Under the pieces are notes generated by a model that was given only the letters and a program-made list of their open reading frames with translations, searched no databases and was not told the origin of the DNA. A stretch of DNA of 64,000 bases. It comes from a bacterium. GTDB lineage: Bacteria > Krumholzibacteriota > Krumholzibacteriia > JACNKJ01. Numbering within the stretch: position 1 is the stretch's first letter; every line of letters starts with the position of its first letter. The translations under genes were made by a program, and so were the position numbers. Below, piece after piece: positions 44,731 through 55,240 of the stretch. Location of the stretch: contig JAAEPZ010000253.1 in NCBI GenBank assembly GCA_024231955.1, forward strand, positions 186,001 to 250,000. Reading direction: 5' to 3'.

Positions 44731-47019
44731 ATGAGTTTGATTGAGAAATTACGAGAACGGCGCGTTCCCCAGATCGTCGGTGGCTATATAGCCGGCGGCT
44801 GGGCCATTGTTCAGTTCCTGGAGTTTCTCGAGGGGCGGATGACGATCTCCCCCCACCTCACCAACCTGATAGGTCTGGCGTTTATTTTGTTGTTGCCGAC
44901 CATTGCCTCCATCGCCTGGCTCCATGGGCGACCAGGCAAGGACAGTTGGGGGCGGGTCTCCAAAATCGTGCTGCCCCTGAATCTGGTTCTGGTGACTCTG
45001 CTGCTCATGTTCCTGTTCAAGGGGCACGATCTGGGCGCGGTCGTCCAGACGATTGAGGTTGCGAATGAACACGGTGCGGTAAGCGAACGGCTGATACCAA
45101 AGAGCGAGTTCAGGCGGCATGTCCTGTTGTTCTATCCCGAAAACAACGGCTCCACCGAGGACGATTGGGCGCGCGAAACCTTCAGCGTGCTCCTGGCGAC
45201 GGATCTCTCCCAGGACGTATTCATCGACGTACAGATGCCGGGCAGCATGCCCAACACGTTCCGGGATGCCGGTTATGCCGACGGGCACTGCCTGAATCGC
45301 TCGCATCAAAGAAAAATAGCACGTGATACGCACACCCCCCTCTTCGCCACCAGCTCCATCGTTCACCAGACAGACCTCTGGTCAATCACGATTGAGCTGC
45401 ATGAAAGTGAATCCGGTCGTACACGCGCTACCTGCACCCTGGAGGCAACCGATCTCTACAAGTTGGTCGACAAAGCTTCGTTACAACTCCGCAGGGATCT
45501 CGACATCCCCTCGGGACATCTGAACGACAACGTGGATATGCCCGTAGCGGAACTGACCAGCTCCAATATCGAAGCGGTGAAGTGTTTTGTCCAGGGATTC
45601 GTCCTTTTGACCCATCACAACGACTGGGCGGGAGCCGGCCCTTTCATTGAAAAGGCCATTGAGATGGATCCCGAATACGCCATGGCGCAGTTCTTTGCCT
45701 TTGCCATCTATCAGACGCTCGATCAACCGGCCAAGATATCGGTTGCCATCAACGCCGCCATGAAGCACCTGTACAAAATCCCCGAACGCTCTCGCTTCCT
45801 GATCAAAGCCCAATACTATTTCGTTGAGAAGCAGGACTCGGAGAAGGGCATGGCGATTCTGCAGATGTGGAGCGATATCTACCCGAACGACGTGAATGCC
45901 TACAAGCAGCAGGCGATGTACTACTACCTTCACCAGGATCTCCCCAACGCAATCCGGGCCAACGAGAAGATCCTGGCGATCGACCCGACCCAGGTGCAGG
46001 TCATGACGGAGTTGGCCAACATTCATCGAATCCTCAAACAGAATGAGGAGGCCGAACGTTATCTGCAGCTATATATCGACCGCTTTCCGACCAGGACCGA
46101 CGGCTACCGGGATCTGGCCCATTTCTACAGCGATATCGGGCGTCTGGCCGATGCCCGCGCTTCACTGGAGAAAGCTCAGTTGCATGATCCCGCAGATCCG
46201 TCACTGGCCCTCTCACTGATCGATCTGGACATCAAGACCGGCCGCTTCAATGAATCGTTGCGCGTCATCGAGTCGCTGCTTCCCGGCGCCAACACCGCTC
46301 GCGAACGCGCGCAGATCATGGCTCGGCAGATCAACCTGGCTCTCCTGATGGGGCAGACCGAATATCTTATCGAGATGCTGGCGCTCTTCTACGATACCCG
46401 AGCCGAATTTCAGAACCCATTGCAGTTGGATCTCATCTATGCGCTGATGATGCCCGCCGTCAGCATGTTGGGCAAATCGGAGCTCGCACTACAGATGCTG
46501 GACGAGATCGACAGCCGCATTCTCCCCCCTTACGACAAGCTGACGGGCATCAGCCGCGGTTGGGCTCTGGCGGATCTGGGACGGACGGATGAGGCCGAGG
46601 TGACCATCGCCGAAGCTCTTGAGGTGATCGACCAGTTCAAGTTCGAAACCATGCGTCCGACAGTGGAGCTCGCCAGCGGCATGACCGCAGAGGTCGCGGG
46701 CAACCTGGATGGCGCCGTCGAGCATTATCGGACAGCCCAGGAAACTACCGTCCAATACGAACCCTACCTGCCGGTTCGTCTGGCCCGTGCCTTGCGGTTG
46801 CAGGATAAGTTGACTGAAGCCCACGAGGTGCTCACGGCGGCTCTGATACTCTGGCCTGCGCATCCGGAAACCAATCTGGAGATGGCATTCGTTCTGAAGG
46901 ATCAGGGCGACATCGAGCAGGCGCGCACCCATCTACAGACGGCTCAGGCCGCCTGGGTCGACGCAGATGCGGATTTTGCGCCGGCGCAAAGAGCGCGGGA
47001 GTTGGCTGCGACTCTATGA
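44731..47019 (+). CDS. Membrane-anchored TPR protein
   Basis: The ATG at 44731 follows GGAGCGGAAGCC. The N-terminus (LIEKLRERRVPQIVGGYIAGGWAIVQF, split by hydrophobic residues) matches the membrane anchor that precedes TPR arrays in a large family of kinase, cyclase and regulator-like proteins. Three hydrophobic segments lie before residue 105. A 150-residue domain with FLLATDLSQDVFID-like text follows, resembling the TolB-type N-terminal domain of such proteins. Residues about 290-755 contain roughly ten TPR-like units (NAIRANEKILAIDPTQ, EEAERYLQLYIDRFPTRTD). No kinase or DNA-binding domain is present. Role: scaffold or sensor, unproven. Confidence 0.83.
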   Translation: MSLIEKLRERRVPQIVGGYIAGGWAIVQFLEFLEGRMTISPHLTNLIGLAFILLLPTIASIAWLHGRPGKDSWGRVSKIVLPLNLVLVTLLLMFLFKGHDLGAVVQTIEVANEHGAVSERLIPKSEFRRHVLLFYPENNGSTEDDWARETFSVLLATDLSQDVFIDVQMPGSMPNTFRDAGYADGHCLNRSHQRKIARDTHTPLFATSSIVHQTDLWSITIELHESESGRTRATCTLEATDLYKLVDKASLQLRRDLDIPSGHLNDNVDMPVAELTSSNIEAVKCFVQGFVLLTHHNDWAGAGPFIEKAIEMDPEYAMAQFFAFAIYQTLDQPAKISVAINAAMKHLYKIPERSRFLIKAQYYFVEKQDSEKGMAILQMWSDIYPNDVNAYKQQAMYYYLHQDLPNAIRANEKILAIDPTQVQVMTELANIHRILKQNEEAERYLQLYIDRFPTRTDGYRDLAHFYSDIGRLADARASLEKAQLHDPADPSLALSLIDLDIKTGRFNESLRVIESLLPGANTARERAQIMARQINLALLMGQTEYLIEMLALFYDTRAEFQNPLQLDLIYALMMPAVSMLGKSELALQMLDEIDSRILPPYDKLTGISRGWALADLGRTDEAEVTIAEALEVIDQFKFETMRPTVELASGMTAEVAGNLDGAVEHYRTAQETTVQYEPYLPVRLARALRLQDKLTEAHEVLTAALILWPAHPETNLEMAFVLKDQGDIEQARTHLQTAQAAWVDADADFAPAQRARELAATL

Positions 47020-47188
47020 GAACACGGGTTCCGTCAGGTCAACCGGGAACAGGCGTGAAATTATCAACAACTTGTGATCATCTCACCGCTCCGAGCATCA
47101 CGGGATATGCCGATACTGTACCCCGACACCTCTACTCGCTTACGATCAGTACTACTGGAGCGGTTGAAATGGCAGGGCATAAAGGCCG

Positions 47189-48436
47189 CTATTCGAACCG
47201 CAGTGCGTCTATGGGATGAAGCCTTGAGGCGCGGATCGCGGGCAGCATACCGAAGCCGATGCCGACCGCCGAGCAGAACAGGATACCGATGGCCGCCCAC
47301 TCCAGCGGGACATTGTTCTCGAACTCGGTGAACAGGGTCATCACATTGCCCAGGCCGAAGCCCACGGCAATACCGATAACGCCACCGATATTGCACAGAA
47401 TCACAGCCTCCAGCAGGAATTGCGACAGGATATTGCGCGGCTTGGCCCCCAGCGATTTGCGAATGCCGATCTCCTTGGTGCGCTCCGTAACCGAGACCAG
47501 CATGATGTTCATGATGCCGATCCCCGCCACGACCAGCGCGATGATCCCGATGACGAAAGCCGCGGCCTTGACCCCCTGGGTCATGGCATTGAACTCCTGG
47601 ATCATGCTTTCGCTGCTGTAGACATCGAAATTATCCGGCTCATTGGGTTTGACGCCCCGCATCCGCCTGACGACCTGCCGCGTTTCGGCCTGAGCATCGC
47701 GAATCAGCTCCGGCCTTTTCGCCCGCACGGTGATGTTGACCGAGCGGGAGAAGCCGCGTGGGTCGATCATTCCGTAGGACTTGAGATATGTGGTTACCGG
47801 AATCAGAACATAGTTGTCGAAGTTGCCGCCGAAGGCCGATTTCTTCTCATCGAAAACTCCGATCACCTGATACTTGTAGCCATCCATCCTGATGGTCTTG
47901 CCGATGGGGTCGACGAAGGGAAATAGTCTCTGACCGATGGCGAAGCCGATAATCGCAACCTTGCGCGCGCTCTTGATGTCCATCGGCGACAGATTGCGTC
48001 CCAGGCCGACATAATGGGTATTGTTGGGCGGGTACTCAGGCGTCCCTCCGCAAATCGAAATGTTCTCATTCGTGGATTCACCCGCATATTCCACTGCATA
48101 TCCGAAATCCCAGATCTCGGCCCCCACCAGATCCACGGTTTCCACCTGCTCCCGGATGGCATTGGCGTGCTCCAGCGTGAACGGCGGCCAGGTCATCGCA
48201 GCGCGACGCTCCTCGGGAGTGCTGAACCCCCCGGCCGGCCATTTCTGAAGCTGGAAGACCTGTGCGCCCAGGACGCTCATCTCCTGCTCCATGGTGACCT
48301 GCATGACGGAGATGGCGGTCATCACGGCGATAATGGACGCGACACCGGCCACAATGCCGACCAGGGTCAACACCGACCGCAACTTGTTGCCGAGGATAGC
48401 CTGGAATGACATCAGGAGCGCATCAAGCAGTTTCAT
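47189..48436 (-). CDS. MacB/FtsX-type ABC permease (second permease)
   Basis: A 415-residue protein with an N-terminal helix (LTLVGIVAGVASIIAVMTAI), a MacB-type periplasmic domain (about 50-270) and three C-terminal helices. SVTERTKEIGIRKSLGAK is the coupling-helix signature of the family. It lies 23 bases downstream of a second permease (48460) with AGAGAACCC before its ATG. The two probably form a heterodimer, with the ATPase encoded separately, not fused as in E. coli MacB. Confidence 0.93.
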   Translation of the reverse strand: MKLLDALLMSFQAILGNKLRSVLTLVGIVAGVASIIAVMTAISVMQVTMEQEMSVLGAQVFQLQKWPAGGFSTPEERRAAMTWPPFTLEHANAIREQVETVDLVGAEIWDFGYAVEYAGESTNENISICGGTPEYPPNNTHYVGLGRNLSPMDIKSARKVAIIGFAIGQRLFPFVDPIGKTIRMDGYKYQVIGVFDEKKSAFGGNFDNYVLIPVTTYLKSYGMIDPRGFSRSVNITVRAKRPELIRDAQAETRQVVRRMRGVKPNEPDNFDVYSSESMIQEFNAMTQGVKAAAFVIGIIALVVAGIGIMNIMLVSVTERTKEIGIRKSLGAKPRNILSQFLLEAVILCNIGGVIGIAVGFGLGNVMTLFTEFENNVPLEWAAIGILFCSAVGIGFGMLPAIRASRLHPIDALRFE

Positions 48437-48459
48437 TGGGTTCTCTTTCGGACGGTGAA

Positions 48460-49701
48460 TTACTCATAGCGCAGAGCCTCTATCGGATCCAGACGGGCAC
48501 CCCTGTAGGCCGGGACGAATCCCGCCACGACGCCGACGGTCAGCGACACGACCACTGCGATCACGAGAATCAACACGGATACGCTGGCGGGCATGAGAGT
48601 GGCGTTGATCACTGCGGTCAACGCAGCCGACAGCAGAATCCCGATCAACCCTCCCAGCAGGCAGATGAATGCGGATTCGAAAAGGAACTGGAACAGAATA
48701 CTGCTCCGCCTGGCACCCACCGCCTTGCGGAGACCGATCTCCCTGGTCCGTTCGGTAACCGAGACAAACATGATGTTCATCACACCGACCCCGCCGACGA
48801 ACAGAGAGATGCTCGTCACCAGCAGCCCCACCAGCAGGACGACCCCCATCATATTGTTGAATGTATCGATCAGGGTGTCGAGTTTGTTGATGGCGAAATC
48901 GTCATCCTCGGTCGGGCGCAATTTGCGGATATTCCGCATCTCGCCGATCACCATGTACTCGACCATCTCCATGGATTCCGAACTCGGCGCCTTGACAGCC
49001 AGATCCACATTCAGACGACCATGACGTCCGCCATACGCTTTGACGAAACTGCTGATCGGTATGGTTATCTGCCGGTCGAAATTCGGTCCATCGCCAAAGA
49101 ACGATCCCCCCTGCTCCTCCATGACCCCGATGACCCTGAATTCCGTACGCCCGAGTTTGACCATTTGATTCAGTGGATTGGCGGACCCGAACAGAGCCTC
49201 TCTGATCTCGCTGCCGATCACGCAGACCTGCTTCTTGTAGGTTACATCGAAGGGCTGCAGGAAACGTCCGGTGGCGGGGACGGCGCTGGACATGTGCAAC
49301 TGCTTTTCCGTCGTGCCGATGATCTGCACACCCTCCATGATCTCCGAACGATACTTTGCATCCCGTCTCTCACCCAGATAGGGATTCACGATCGCCCTGC
49401 CCTGGAGTTTGCTCTCCAGTTCGCGGGCCTGCTTCAGATCGATGGGGGGACGATTACGGTAATTGAAGAAGTCATCCATCATGATCCAGGGCATCTGGGA
49501 GACGTAGATCACGTCGGAGCCGACGGCCGAGAAGCTCTGACGGAAGGTATCACGCAGACCGTTGGCGGCGGTCAGGGTCAGAACCACCGCCACGATGCCG
49601 ATGATGATGCCCAGGGTGGTCAGCGCACCGCGCGCCTTATTGGCGCGGATGGCGTCGATGGCCATCCTGAATGATTCGATGAGATCCAGAGCGAATCTCA
49701 T
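48460..49701 (-). CDS. MacB/FtsX-type ABC permease (first permease)
   Basis: A 413-residue protein with the same layout as its neighbour: helix [20 protein letters not shown], a periplasmic domain with a MacB-like core, three C-terminal helices and [18 protein letters not shown]. Its ATG overlaps the ATPase stop by 4 bases, so the two are translationally coupled. It should extract or export a substrate from the inner membrane or periplasm together with the adaptor at 50482. Confidence 0.93.
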   Translation of the reverse strand: MRFALDLIESFRMAIDAIRANKARGALTTLGIIIGIVAVVLTLTAANGLRDTFRQSFSAVGSDVIYVSQMPWIMMDDFFNYRNRPPIDLKQARELESKLQGRAIVNPYLGERRDAKYRSEIMEGVQIIGTTEKQLHMSSAVPATGRFLQPFDVTYKKQVCVIGSEIREALFGSANPLNQMVKLGRTEFRVIGVMEEQGGSFFGDGPNFDRQITIPISSFVKAYGGRHGRLNVDLAVKAPSSESMEMVEYMVIGEMRNIRKLRPTEDDDFAINKLDTLIDTFNNMMGVVLLVGLLVTSISLFVGGVGVMNIMFVSVTERTREIGLRKAVGARRSSILFQFLFESAFICLLGGLIGILLSAALTAVINATLMPASVSVLILVIAVVVSLTVGVVAGFVPAYRGARLDPIEALRYE

Positions 49702-50465
49702 GACGTGGCCCCCCCGACCAAATGCAGGGACTCAGATGGAGCGATACAGGCATCGGTATCATCAACCCGGAGGTCACTCTCCACCTCACCATCCTTGAGT
49801 CGGATCACACGCGAGGCGTGTTGAGCAATCTCCTCTTCGTGAGTCACCAGAATGATCGTCTGCCCCGCAGCGTGCAATTCATCGAGGATGCCCATGATCT
49901 CCCCCCCGGTGCGGCTGTCCAGGTTGCCGGTGGGTTCGTCGGCCAAAATTATCGAGGGGTTGAAGACGAGAGCCCGGGCGATCGCCACCCGCTGCCGTTG
50001 GCCTCCGGACAGTTCGTTGGGTTTGTGCTTGATCCTGTCGTTCAATCCGACCCTGGTGATCGCCTCCTCCGCATAGCGTCGACGCTCACCTCTGGGGATA
50101 CCGCCGTAAATCATCGGCAACTCGACGTTGTGGAAGATGCTGGCGCGAGCGATGAGATTGAAGGTTTGGAAAACAAAGCCTATCTGCCGATTGCGAATCT
50201 CGGACAACTGATTCTCGGACATCGCGGCCACGTTTTCACCCTCGAGATAGTAGGCGCCCGCAGAGGGGCTGTCGAGACAGCCGATGATGTTCATCAGGGT
50301 CGATTTGCCTGACCCGGATGCACCCATTATGGCGATGTACTCGTTCCGACAGATGTCCAGTGAAACCCCACGCAGGGCATGTACCTGTTCGACACCCATA
50401 TCGTATGTTTTATCAATGGCGTTCAGGGAGAGGGTCGTCTCCTTGATCTCGGGAATCACGGCCAT
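49698..50465 (-). CDS. LolD/MacB-type ABC ATPase
   Basis: I chose the ATG at 50465 (GGAGGCAGATC upstream); the longer frame overlaps the adaptor gene. The 255 residues have Walker [11 protein letters not shown]-loop FVFQTFNL, signature [15 protein letters not shown], Walker [13 protein letters not shown] and a switch His in LVTHEEE. It matches the MacB/LolD/FtsE class of mechanotransmission ATPases. It follows the adaptor gene by 16 bases. Confidence 0.95.
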   Translation of the reverse strand: MAVIPEIKETTLSLNAIDKTYDMGVEQVHALRGVSLDICRNEYIAIMGASGSGKSTLMNIIGCLDSPSAGAYYLEGENVAAMSENQLSEIRNRQIGFVFQTFNLIARASIFHNVELPMIYGGIPRGERRRYAEEAITRVGLNDRIKHKPNELSGGQRQRVAIARALVFNPSIILADEPTGNLDSRTGGEIMGILDELHAAGQTIILVTHEEEIAQHASRVIRLKDGEVESDLRVDDTDACIAPSESLHLVGGATS

Positions 50466-50481
50466 GATCTGCCTCCAGGCG

Positions 50482-51723
50482 CTAGACGTCCTCTGTGTCG
50501 CTATTATTGACTGTGACCACGGCGCCGTTCTCAAGATCCCTGGAGATCGCGCGGTAGCTGCCTGTAACGATTTCGTCGCCCTCTTCGAGTCCCGACAGGA
50601 TCTCTATGTACTCGTCACTCTGGATGCCGGTCTCGACCTGATGGGCAACGGCAACACCGTTCTCGATGCAGAAGACGACCTCGACGAACCCATCCTTGTC
50701 AACCTCGTAACGCGCTTCGGCATCCTCACGCGACTCCTCGCTCATGACCAGCTGGTCGATGGTCCTGATGGCCACACTCTGGATGGGAACACTGAGGGCG
50801 TTGTCGTTGGTCTTCGTCGCCACATCCGCACTGGCGGTCATGCCCGGCCGCAGACTGGACGGGGGAGAGGTGATCCCGATCTTGATCTCGAACTCGGTCT
50901 TCTGACCGCCTCCCTGTGCGGAAGGATTGGCGCTGCTGGCGATCTCGAGCACTACGCCGGTCAGCACCTGATCAATCAGGGCGTCCACTTCGATCTCCGC
51001 TGACTGGCCGATCCCGACCGAGACGATGTCATTCTCATCAACGTTGACCTGAGCCTCCATCTCCGAGAGGTCGGAGATGATCATGATCACATCCTCCTGG
51101 AACTGGGAACCGATGGCGATCTCCCCCTGCTCCTTGTTCAGGTCGCTGACGGTACCGGCCATGGGTGCGTAGACGGTGGTCTTGGAGAGGTCATCATTGG
51201 CCTGTTTGAGTTGGGCCAGAACCTGCTCCACCTGGTTCTGCGCCGACTCGTAGCGCGCCACCTCCACCTGATAGGCGGCCTCGGCAGCCTCGTAATTGGC
51301 GTCCGATTCCAGGTTGAGCTCCATCAACCCCTTGGCGCGCGTGTACTCTTTTTCTGTCCTGATCATATTCTGACGGATCAGATTAACATTGGCCCGCGTC
51401 GAACGGACACTGGCCTCAGCGCTCTCCACGGCCGCGAGATAGCGTTCACGATCCAGTTCGACCAGGAAGGTGCCCTCCTCAATCCACTGCCCCTCCGTGA
51501 CGGCGAGCTTCGTGATCTTGGCGCTGACATCCGCACTGATCTTGACCTGTGTACGGGGTTGTATTTTGCCGGTGGCGCTGACCTTCTGAATGATTTGGCG
51601 GCGATCAACCTTGGCGGTTTCGACATTGAGGGTGTCCTCTTTGTTGCCGCGCATGGCAGTAATGCCGATGACTCCTGCGACGACGATTGCGAGTCCACCA
51701 ATCCACAGGGCTCTCTTCTTCAT
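50482..51723 (-). CDS. MacA/HlyD-type periplasmic adaptor
   Basis: The first gene of the efflux operon, with AGAGGGCA before the ATG. The 413-residue product has an N-terminal membrane anchor ([17 protein letters not shown]), a split lipoyl/barrel-sandwich domain ([21 protein letters not shown] and [18 protein letters not shown]), a coiled-coil hairpin (about 95-170) and beta-barrel and proximal domains. It bridges the ABC permeases to an outer-membrane channel. No TolC-like gene lies in the window, so that partner is encoded elsewhere. Confidence 0.93.
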   Translation of the reverse strand: MKKRALWIGGLAIVVAGVIGITAMRGNKEDTLNVETAKVDRRQIIQKVSATGKIQPRTQVKISADVSAKITKLAVTEGQWIEEGTFLVELDRERYLAAVESAEASVRSTRANVNLIRQNMIRTEKEYTRAKGLMELNLESDANYEAAEAAYQVEVARYESAQNQVEQVLAQLKQANDDLSKTTVYAPMAGTVSDLNKEQGEIAIGSQFQEDVIMIISDLSEMEAQVNVDENDIVSVGIGQSAEIEVDALIDQVLTGVVLEIASSANPSAQGGGQKTEFEIKIGITSPPSSLRPGMTASADVATKTNDNALSVPIQSVAIRTIDQLVMSEESREDAEARYEVDKDGFVEVVFCIENGVAVAHQVETGIQSDEYIEILSGLEEGDEIVTGSYRAISRDLENGAVVTVNNSDTEDV

Positions 51724-51936
51724 TGCCCTCTTGCCCCCCTATTTAAGGTATTCAACGTGTTTCTGTGAGCTTGAACGTGAAAAGCCCTACGTCTGCCGAT
51801 GAGGGAAGGTTACGCAAAGAGGTGATAATATTAGCAGCTGTTCGCCAAAGGGATGATCCGGCGCCATCCGCATGTGACACCGAAAGACTCGTTGACCAGC
51901 GACTCATCGCGAGGAGATCCCCCCACCATTCAAGGC

Positions 51937-51971
51937 AAAAAGTAGAGGGCCGCACCGCAGTGCGACCCTAC
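51937..51971 (-). terminator. Terminator of the metalloprotease operon
   Basis: On the minus strand GTAGGGTCGCAC pairs with GTGCGGCCCTCTAC (51971-51942) with one bulge or mismatch, followed by TTTTTG. It lies 33 bases after the stop at 52004. Confidence 0.85.
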
Positions 51972-52003
51972 TAGCGAATTCAGGATTCTGGTGGAGACAA
52001 CAG

Positions 52004-55000
52004 TTACTCCACCCGAACCAGTTTCGTACTCAAGCTGTTTCCCCCTGAACTGAGACGCGCCAGATAGACGCCCGCCGGCATGTTGGTGCCGCCGTCATTC
52101 CGGCCATCCCAGTTGACGACTCCGGAACCAGCATCAATCTGTGAATTGATGAGTGACCGCACCTTGCGTCCACGCACATCATAGATGACCAGTTCGGCTG
52201 CGGCTGCAGTCGGCAGAGAGTACATCAGTGAGACGGATCTGGTGAAGGGGTTGGCGGAGGTTGTCCCCAGACTGAATGTAGGGGGAGTGGGGAAGTCCCC
52301 AACCGCCACCAGGGCTTCATCCGATATCGTCAGACGGTAATCGCCACCGTTATCGTTCTTGCTGTAGAGCACCAGTCCGTACCAGTCGTTGTGATCGGCG
52401 GTGAAGATGAAAGACTCCTTCCCGCCAACACCATTTACATCGGCCGACAGAACTGCGCTCATCGGAGCCGCGAAATACTCCCCACCTTCGGAATCGAACA
52501 GCGACATTCCGAAATCGAGATTGCCGCTCAGGTCCTTCACTTGGATGAAGGCGCTCTCGCCGTCCTCCAGATACAGATCGAAGATCTCAACCACGTCTCC
52601 AACAGGCCAGTTCAGATCGTAATGATGGCTCATGCCGACGTCGTAGCTGAGCTCTTCGCTTCCGCCCTCCCACTCGAAATCCATTGCCCCCGTTCCGCTG
52701 TTGCGCCAGATACGCGGATAGTAGTCACCATTGGGACTGTGCAGGAAATCACCAACCACGTAGGCGACATCATCGGCCCATTGTTGGGACGCCTTGAGTT
52801 CATTGATTGTGCAGGCGTTGTCGCCATACAGTGAGATGGAGACCTCATCCGCCCCGGTGCCCCGCACACCGAACACACTCCAGTAGCTGGCCGTTATCGT
52901 CATATCACCCCAGATCAACTCCTCCGATCTGGTCTCGACAATATCCTCGACCATGTTGACTGCCGGGCCATTCCAGATGGCGGTCGAGCCGTTGGCCTGA
53001 TTGTTCATGATCGCAACAAAGCCGTACCACCCGATAGTTCCGGGAGTGTAGTAGAACCACTCCCCACCATCCGTTGCGGGACGATAGTTCGCCGCCTGAG
53101 CGAAATCGCCGCGACCATGGAAGTTATCGCCTGAACCGGAATCGAACAGGTAAATCCCCGTGTCCAGATCACTGGCGAAGTCGTGATACTCGCGGAAGAA
53201 GTACTGCTGCCCCGCCTGCAGGCGAACATCCCAGATCTTACCGACATGGTTCTCGGTCCAATTGAAGGAACTCATGGTGCCTGTGATGATATCGCCATCA
53301 TTTTCCCACTCGGTGGTGTGAAAGCCGGTACCACTGTCTCTGGCCACCCGCAAGTATTCCTGGGTGAATGGCGCCTGGAAGTAGTCCACCGCAAAGAACT
53401 CGATGGCATCATTGCCGTAGCTGCTTGATGTATCCAGATGTGTCGTGAAGTTCGCATCATCATACAGACTCAGCGCCACACCGGTATCGGTCCAGGGACG
53501 TGTACCCACGAAGGACCAGTAATAGGCGTTGGGAATATAGGTGTACAGGCGAAGATCGTAGGCCGAGGTGTAGGGCGACTCTTCGACCAGAGTGTAGGGT
53601 ACCGGTCCGATCCGGATATCGAAGCTGCCGGCCACACCCTCGTTCTCCCAGACCACCAGCCCGTAGACGTCATCCGCGGGGACGGTATAGGTAAAGCTCT
53701 CGCTGCCGTTGACGCCGCCACTGGTGGCTGACATCTGGCTCCCTGAACGACCCGCCCAGTAGGTCGAGCCATCGGATTTGAACAGAGCCATATCAGGATT
53801 GATGCCGCCGGAGACATTGAAGAGTGAAAACGTGATCGTCTCGCCGGCAAAGAGGGGTACATCCCAAACCCTGACGTTGTTGTAATCGGCCCAACTATGG
53901 GAGCGACTGATCCCGTCGGGGTAGAGCATCTCGGTGCCCGATTCCCAGGTGAGATTGTAACCGGCAGTGTCGCCGCTCCACTTGCTGACCTCGATATGTT
54001 CGTTGCCGGTTCGGTTGTGATTGAAGTCGCCGACAATGAAATCCAGACTGGGGTTTCCCCAGGTGGAGCTGGCGACCTGATTACTGTGATTGTTGTCGGT
54101 GAACATCCTCAGGTCGTAATCCGCAGTATCGGGGCTGCGCAGGCCCACAACCGCCCAGCTGTTTGCGGACTGATGGATTGTCTTGCCGGTCGTAGTATCG
54201 TTCCAGCCGAACCAACCGTTGTGCCAGAGCTCCCAGATATCGACGTAGGTGTCATCGGCGGATTTATGCCATTTGACATTATCCAGTTGACCGTTGCTGT
54301 CCTCGTCGAACCAGCCCCAGTGGTTGAGGGTGTACCAGCAGATATTGTCGAAAGTGTTGTTGATCATCAGGCAACTGACATCCATTGGGCAGGTGGCAAG
54401 CTGACAGTTGCCGTTGATGATCATGTCGTCCAGGTAGGTGCTCTGACAATTGCCGCAGTCGATGCTGCCGTTGCAGTGACTGTCCTCGACATACTCATCG
54501 CAGGCGCCGAAGCTGTGTCCCCACTCATGGGCATGCACATTGGCGTTGCTGTTCTTGTACAGATAGGTTGTCGCCGTTCCGTAGGAGGCCCAGGCGCGAC
54601 CGTTGACATCGCTCTCGAACTCCGCGATCACATTGTCCCAACCGCCGTTCCAGTTTTGCATGTTGAAAGTGAACTCATCCACACGGGTACCATCGCTGTC
54701 GCTGTCGACGAAACCGAGTGCGGCCAGAGCGTCGTCGACCACCGAGCTGTTTGTGCCGCTATAGCCGATGGTGTAGGGCAATGTGACATGGTAGTACCAG
54801 TACAGATCCGTCCCCTCGTGGTCGAAAGAGACATTGGCTTGCCCAGGGGCATTGTCCAAGTAATATTGCTTGGCCACCGCGGCCTTGGCCCCGGCTTCGT
54901 CCATCTCGGTCGAATCCCAGGTACCCCCATCGTGGCTGATGAACACATGGATGATCAGCGTGCTGCCACGGTTGTAGTGGGCGGAATCGTTGTTGATTGT

Positions 55001-55240
55001 GGAGCGGTCCCCCCTCGTCAGGTCAGCTTCAAACTGCTGCCGGTCCAGCTCCATAGCCTCGGTGTCCTCCCACTTGAAGCCCTCGGGCAGAGGATCCGTC
55101 ATCGATTGCAATTTGGCCCACTCCAGCACCTCCGGACCGAACTGCCCCGTCTGCGGCTCGGGGATGTCGGCCATGGCGAATGAGGTGATCGTCGCCAAGA
55201 TCGTCATGGTCAACAGTATCTTCAGTGTGATTGTTTTCAT
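52004..55240 (-). CDS. Secreted HExxHxxGxxD metalloprotease with FlgD-like C-terminus
   Basis: The 1,078-residue protein has a signal peptide (about 1-24) and an N-terminal catalytic region. HEWGHSFGACDEY (His238 to Asp248) fits HExxHxxGxxD, the zinc site of metzincin-like enzymes whose third ligand is Asp, as in snapalysin. Six or more Cys follow (CNGSIDCGNCQ to CPMDVSC), probably disulfides. Residues about 360-960 contain three or four PPC-like beta domains of about 190 residues with repeated phrases (YWSFVGTR, YWSVFGVR, SFTYTVPADDVYGLVVW). The tail is FlgD-like but more divergent (SANPFTRSVSLMYSLP to LVRVE). It overlaps the upstream gene by 4 bases. Confidence 0.88.
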   Translation of the reverse strand: MKTITLKILLTMTILATITSFAMADIPEPQTGQFGPEVLEWAKLQSMTDPLPEGFKWEDTEAMELDRQQFEADLTRGDRSTINNDSAHYNRGSTLIIHVFISHDGGTWDSTEMDEAGAKAAVAKQYYLDNAPGQANVSFDHEGTDLYWYYHVTLPYTIGYSGTNSSVVDDALAALGFVDSDSDGTRVDEFTFNMQNWNGGWDNVIAEFESDVNGRAWASYGTATTYLYKNSNANVHAHEWGHSFGACDEYVEDSHCNGSIDCGNCQSTYLDDMIINGNCQLATCPMDVSCLMINNTFDNICWYTLNHWGWFDEDSNGQLDNVKWHKSADDTYVDIWELWHNGWFGWNDTTTGKTIHQSANSWAVVGLRSPDTADYDLRMFTDNNHSNQVASSTWGNPSLDFIVGDFNHNRTGNEHIEVSKWSGDTAGYNLTWESGTEMLYPDGISRSHSWADYNNVRVWDVPLFAGETITFSLFNVSGGINPDMALFKSDGSTYWAGRSGSQMSATSGGVNGSESFTYTVPADDVYGLVVWENEGVAGSFDIRIGPVPYTLVEESPYTSAYDLRLYTYIPNAYYWSFVGTRPWTDTGVALSLYDDANFTTHLDTSSSYGNDAIEFFAVDYFQAPFTQEYLRVARDSGTGFHTTEWENDGDIITGTMSSFNWTENHVGKIWDVRLQAGQQYFFREYHDFASDLDTGIYLFDSGSGDNFHGRGDFAQAANYRPATDGGEWFYYTPGTIGWYGFVAIMNNQANGSTAIWNGPAVNMVEDIVETRSEELIWGDMTITASYWSVFGVRGTGADEVSISLYGDNACTINELKASQQWADDVAYVVGDFLHSPNGDYYPRIWRNSGTGAMDFEWEGGSEELSYDVGMSHHYDLNWPVGDVVEIFDLYLEDGESAFIQVKDLSGNLDFGMSLFDSEGGEYFAAPMSAVLSADVNGVGGKESFIFTADHNDWYGLVLYSKNDNGGDYRLTISDEALVAVGDFPTPPTFSLGTTSANPFTRSVSLMYSLPTAAAAELVIYDVRGRKVRSLINSQIDAGSGVVNWDGRNDGGTNMPAGVYLARLSSGGNSLSTKLVRVE

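Noticed and set aside
48406..49674. 422-codon plus-strand open frame
   Set aside because: Antisense to the MacB-like permease; histidine/aspartate-rich non-protein-like composition.
53897..55183. 428-codon plus-strand open frame
   Set aside because: Antisense to the metalloprotease gene, no start context or domain.
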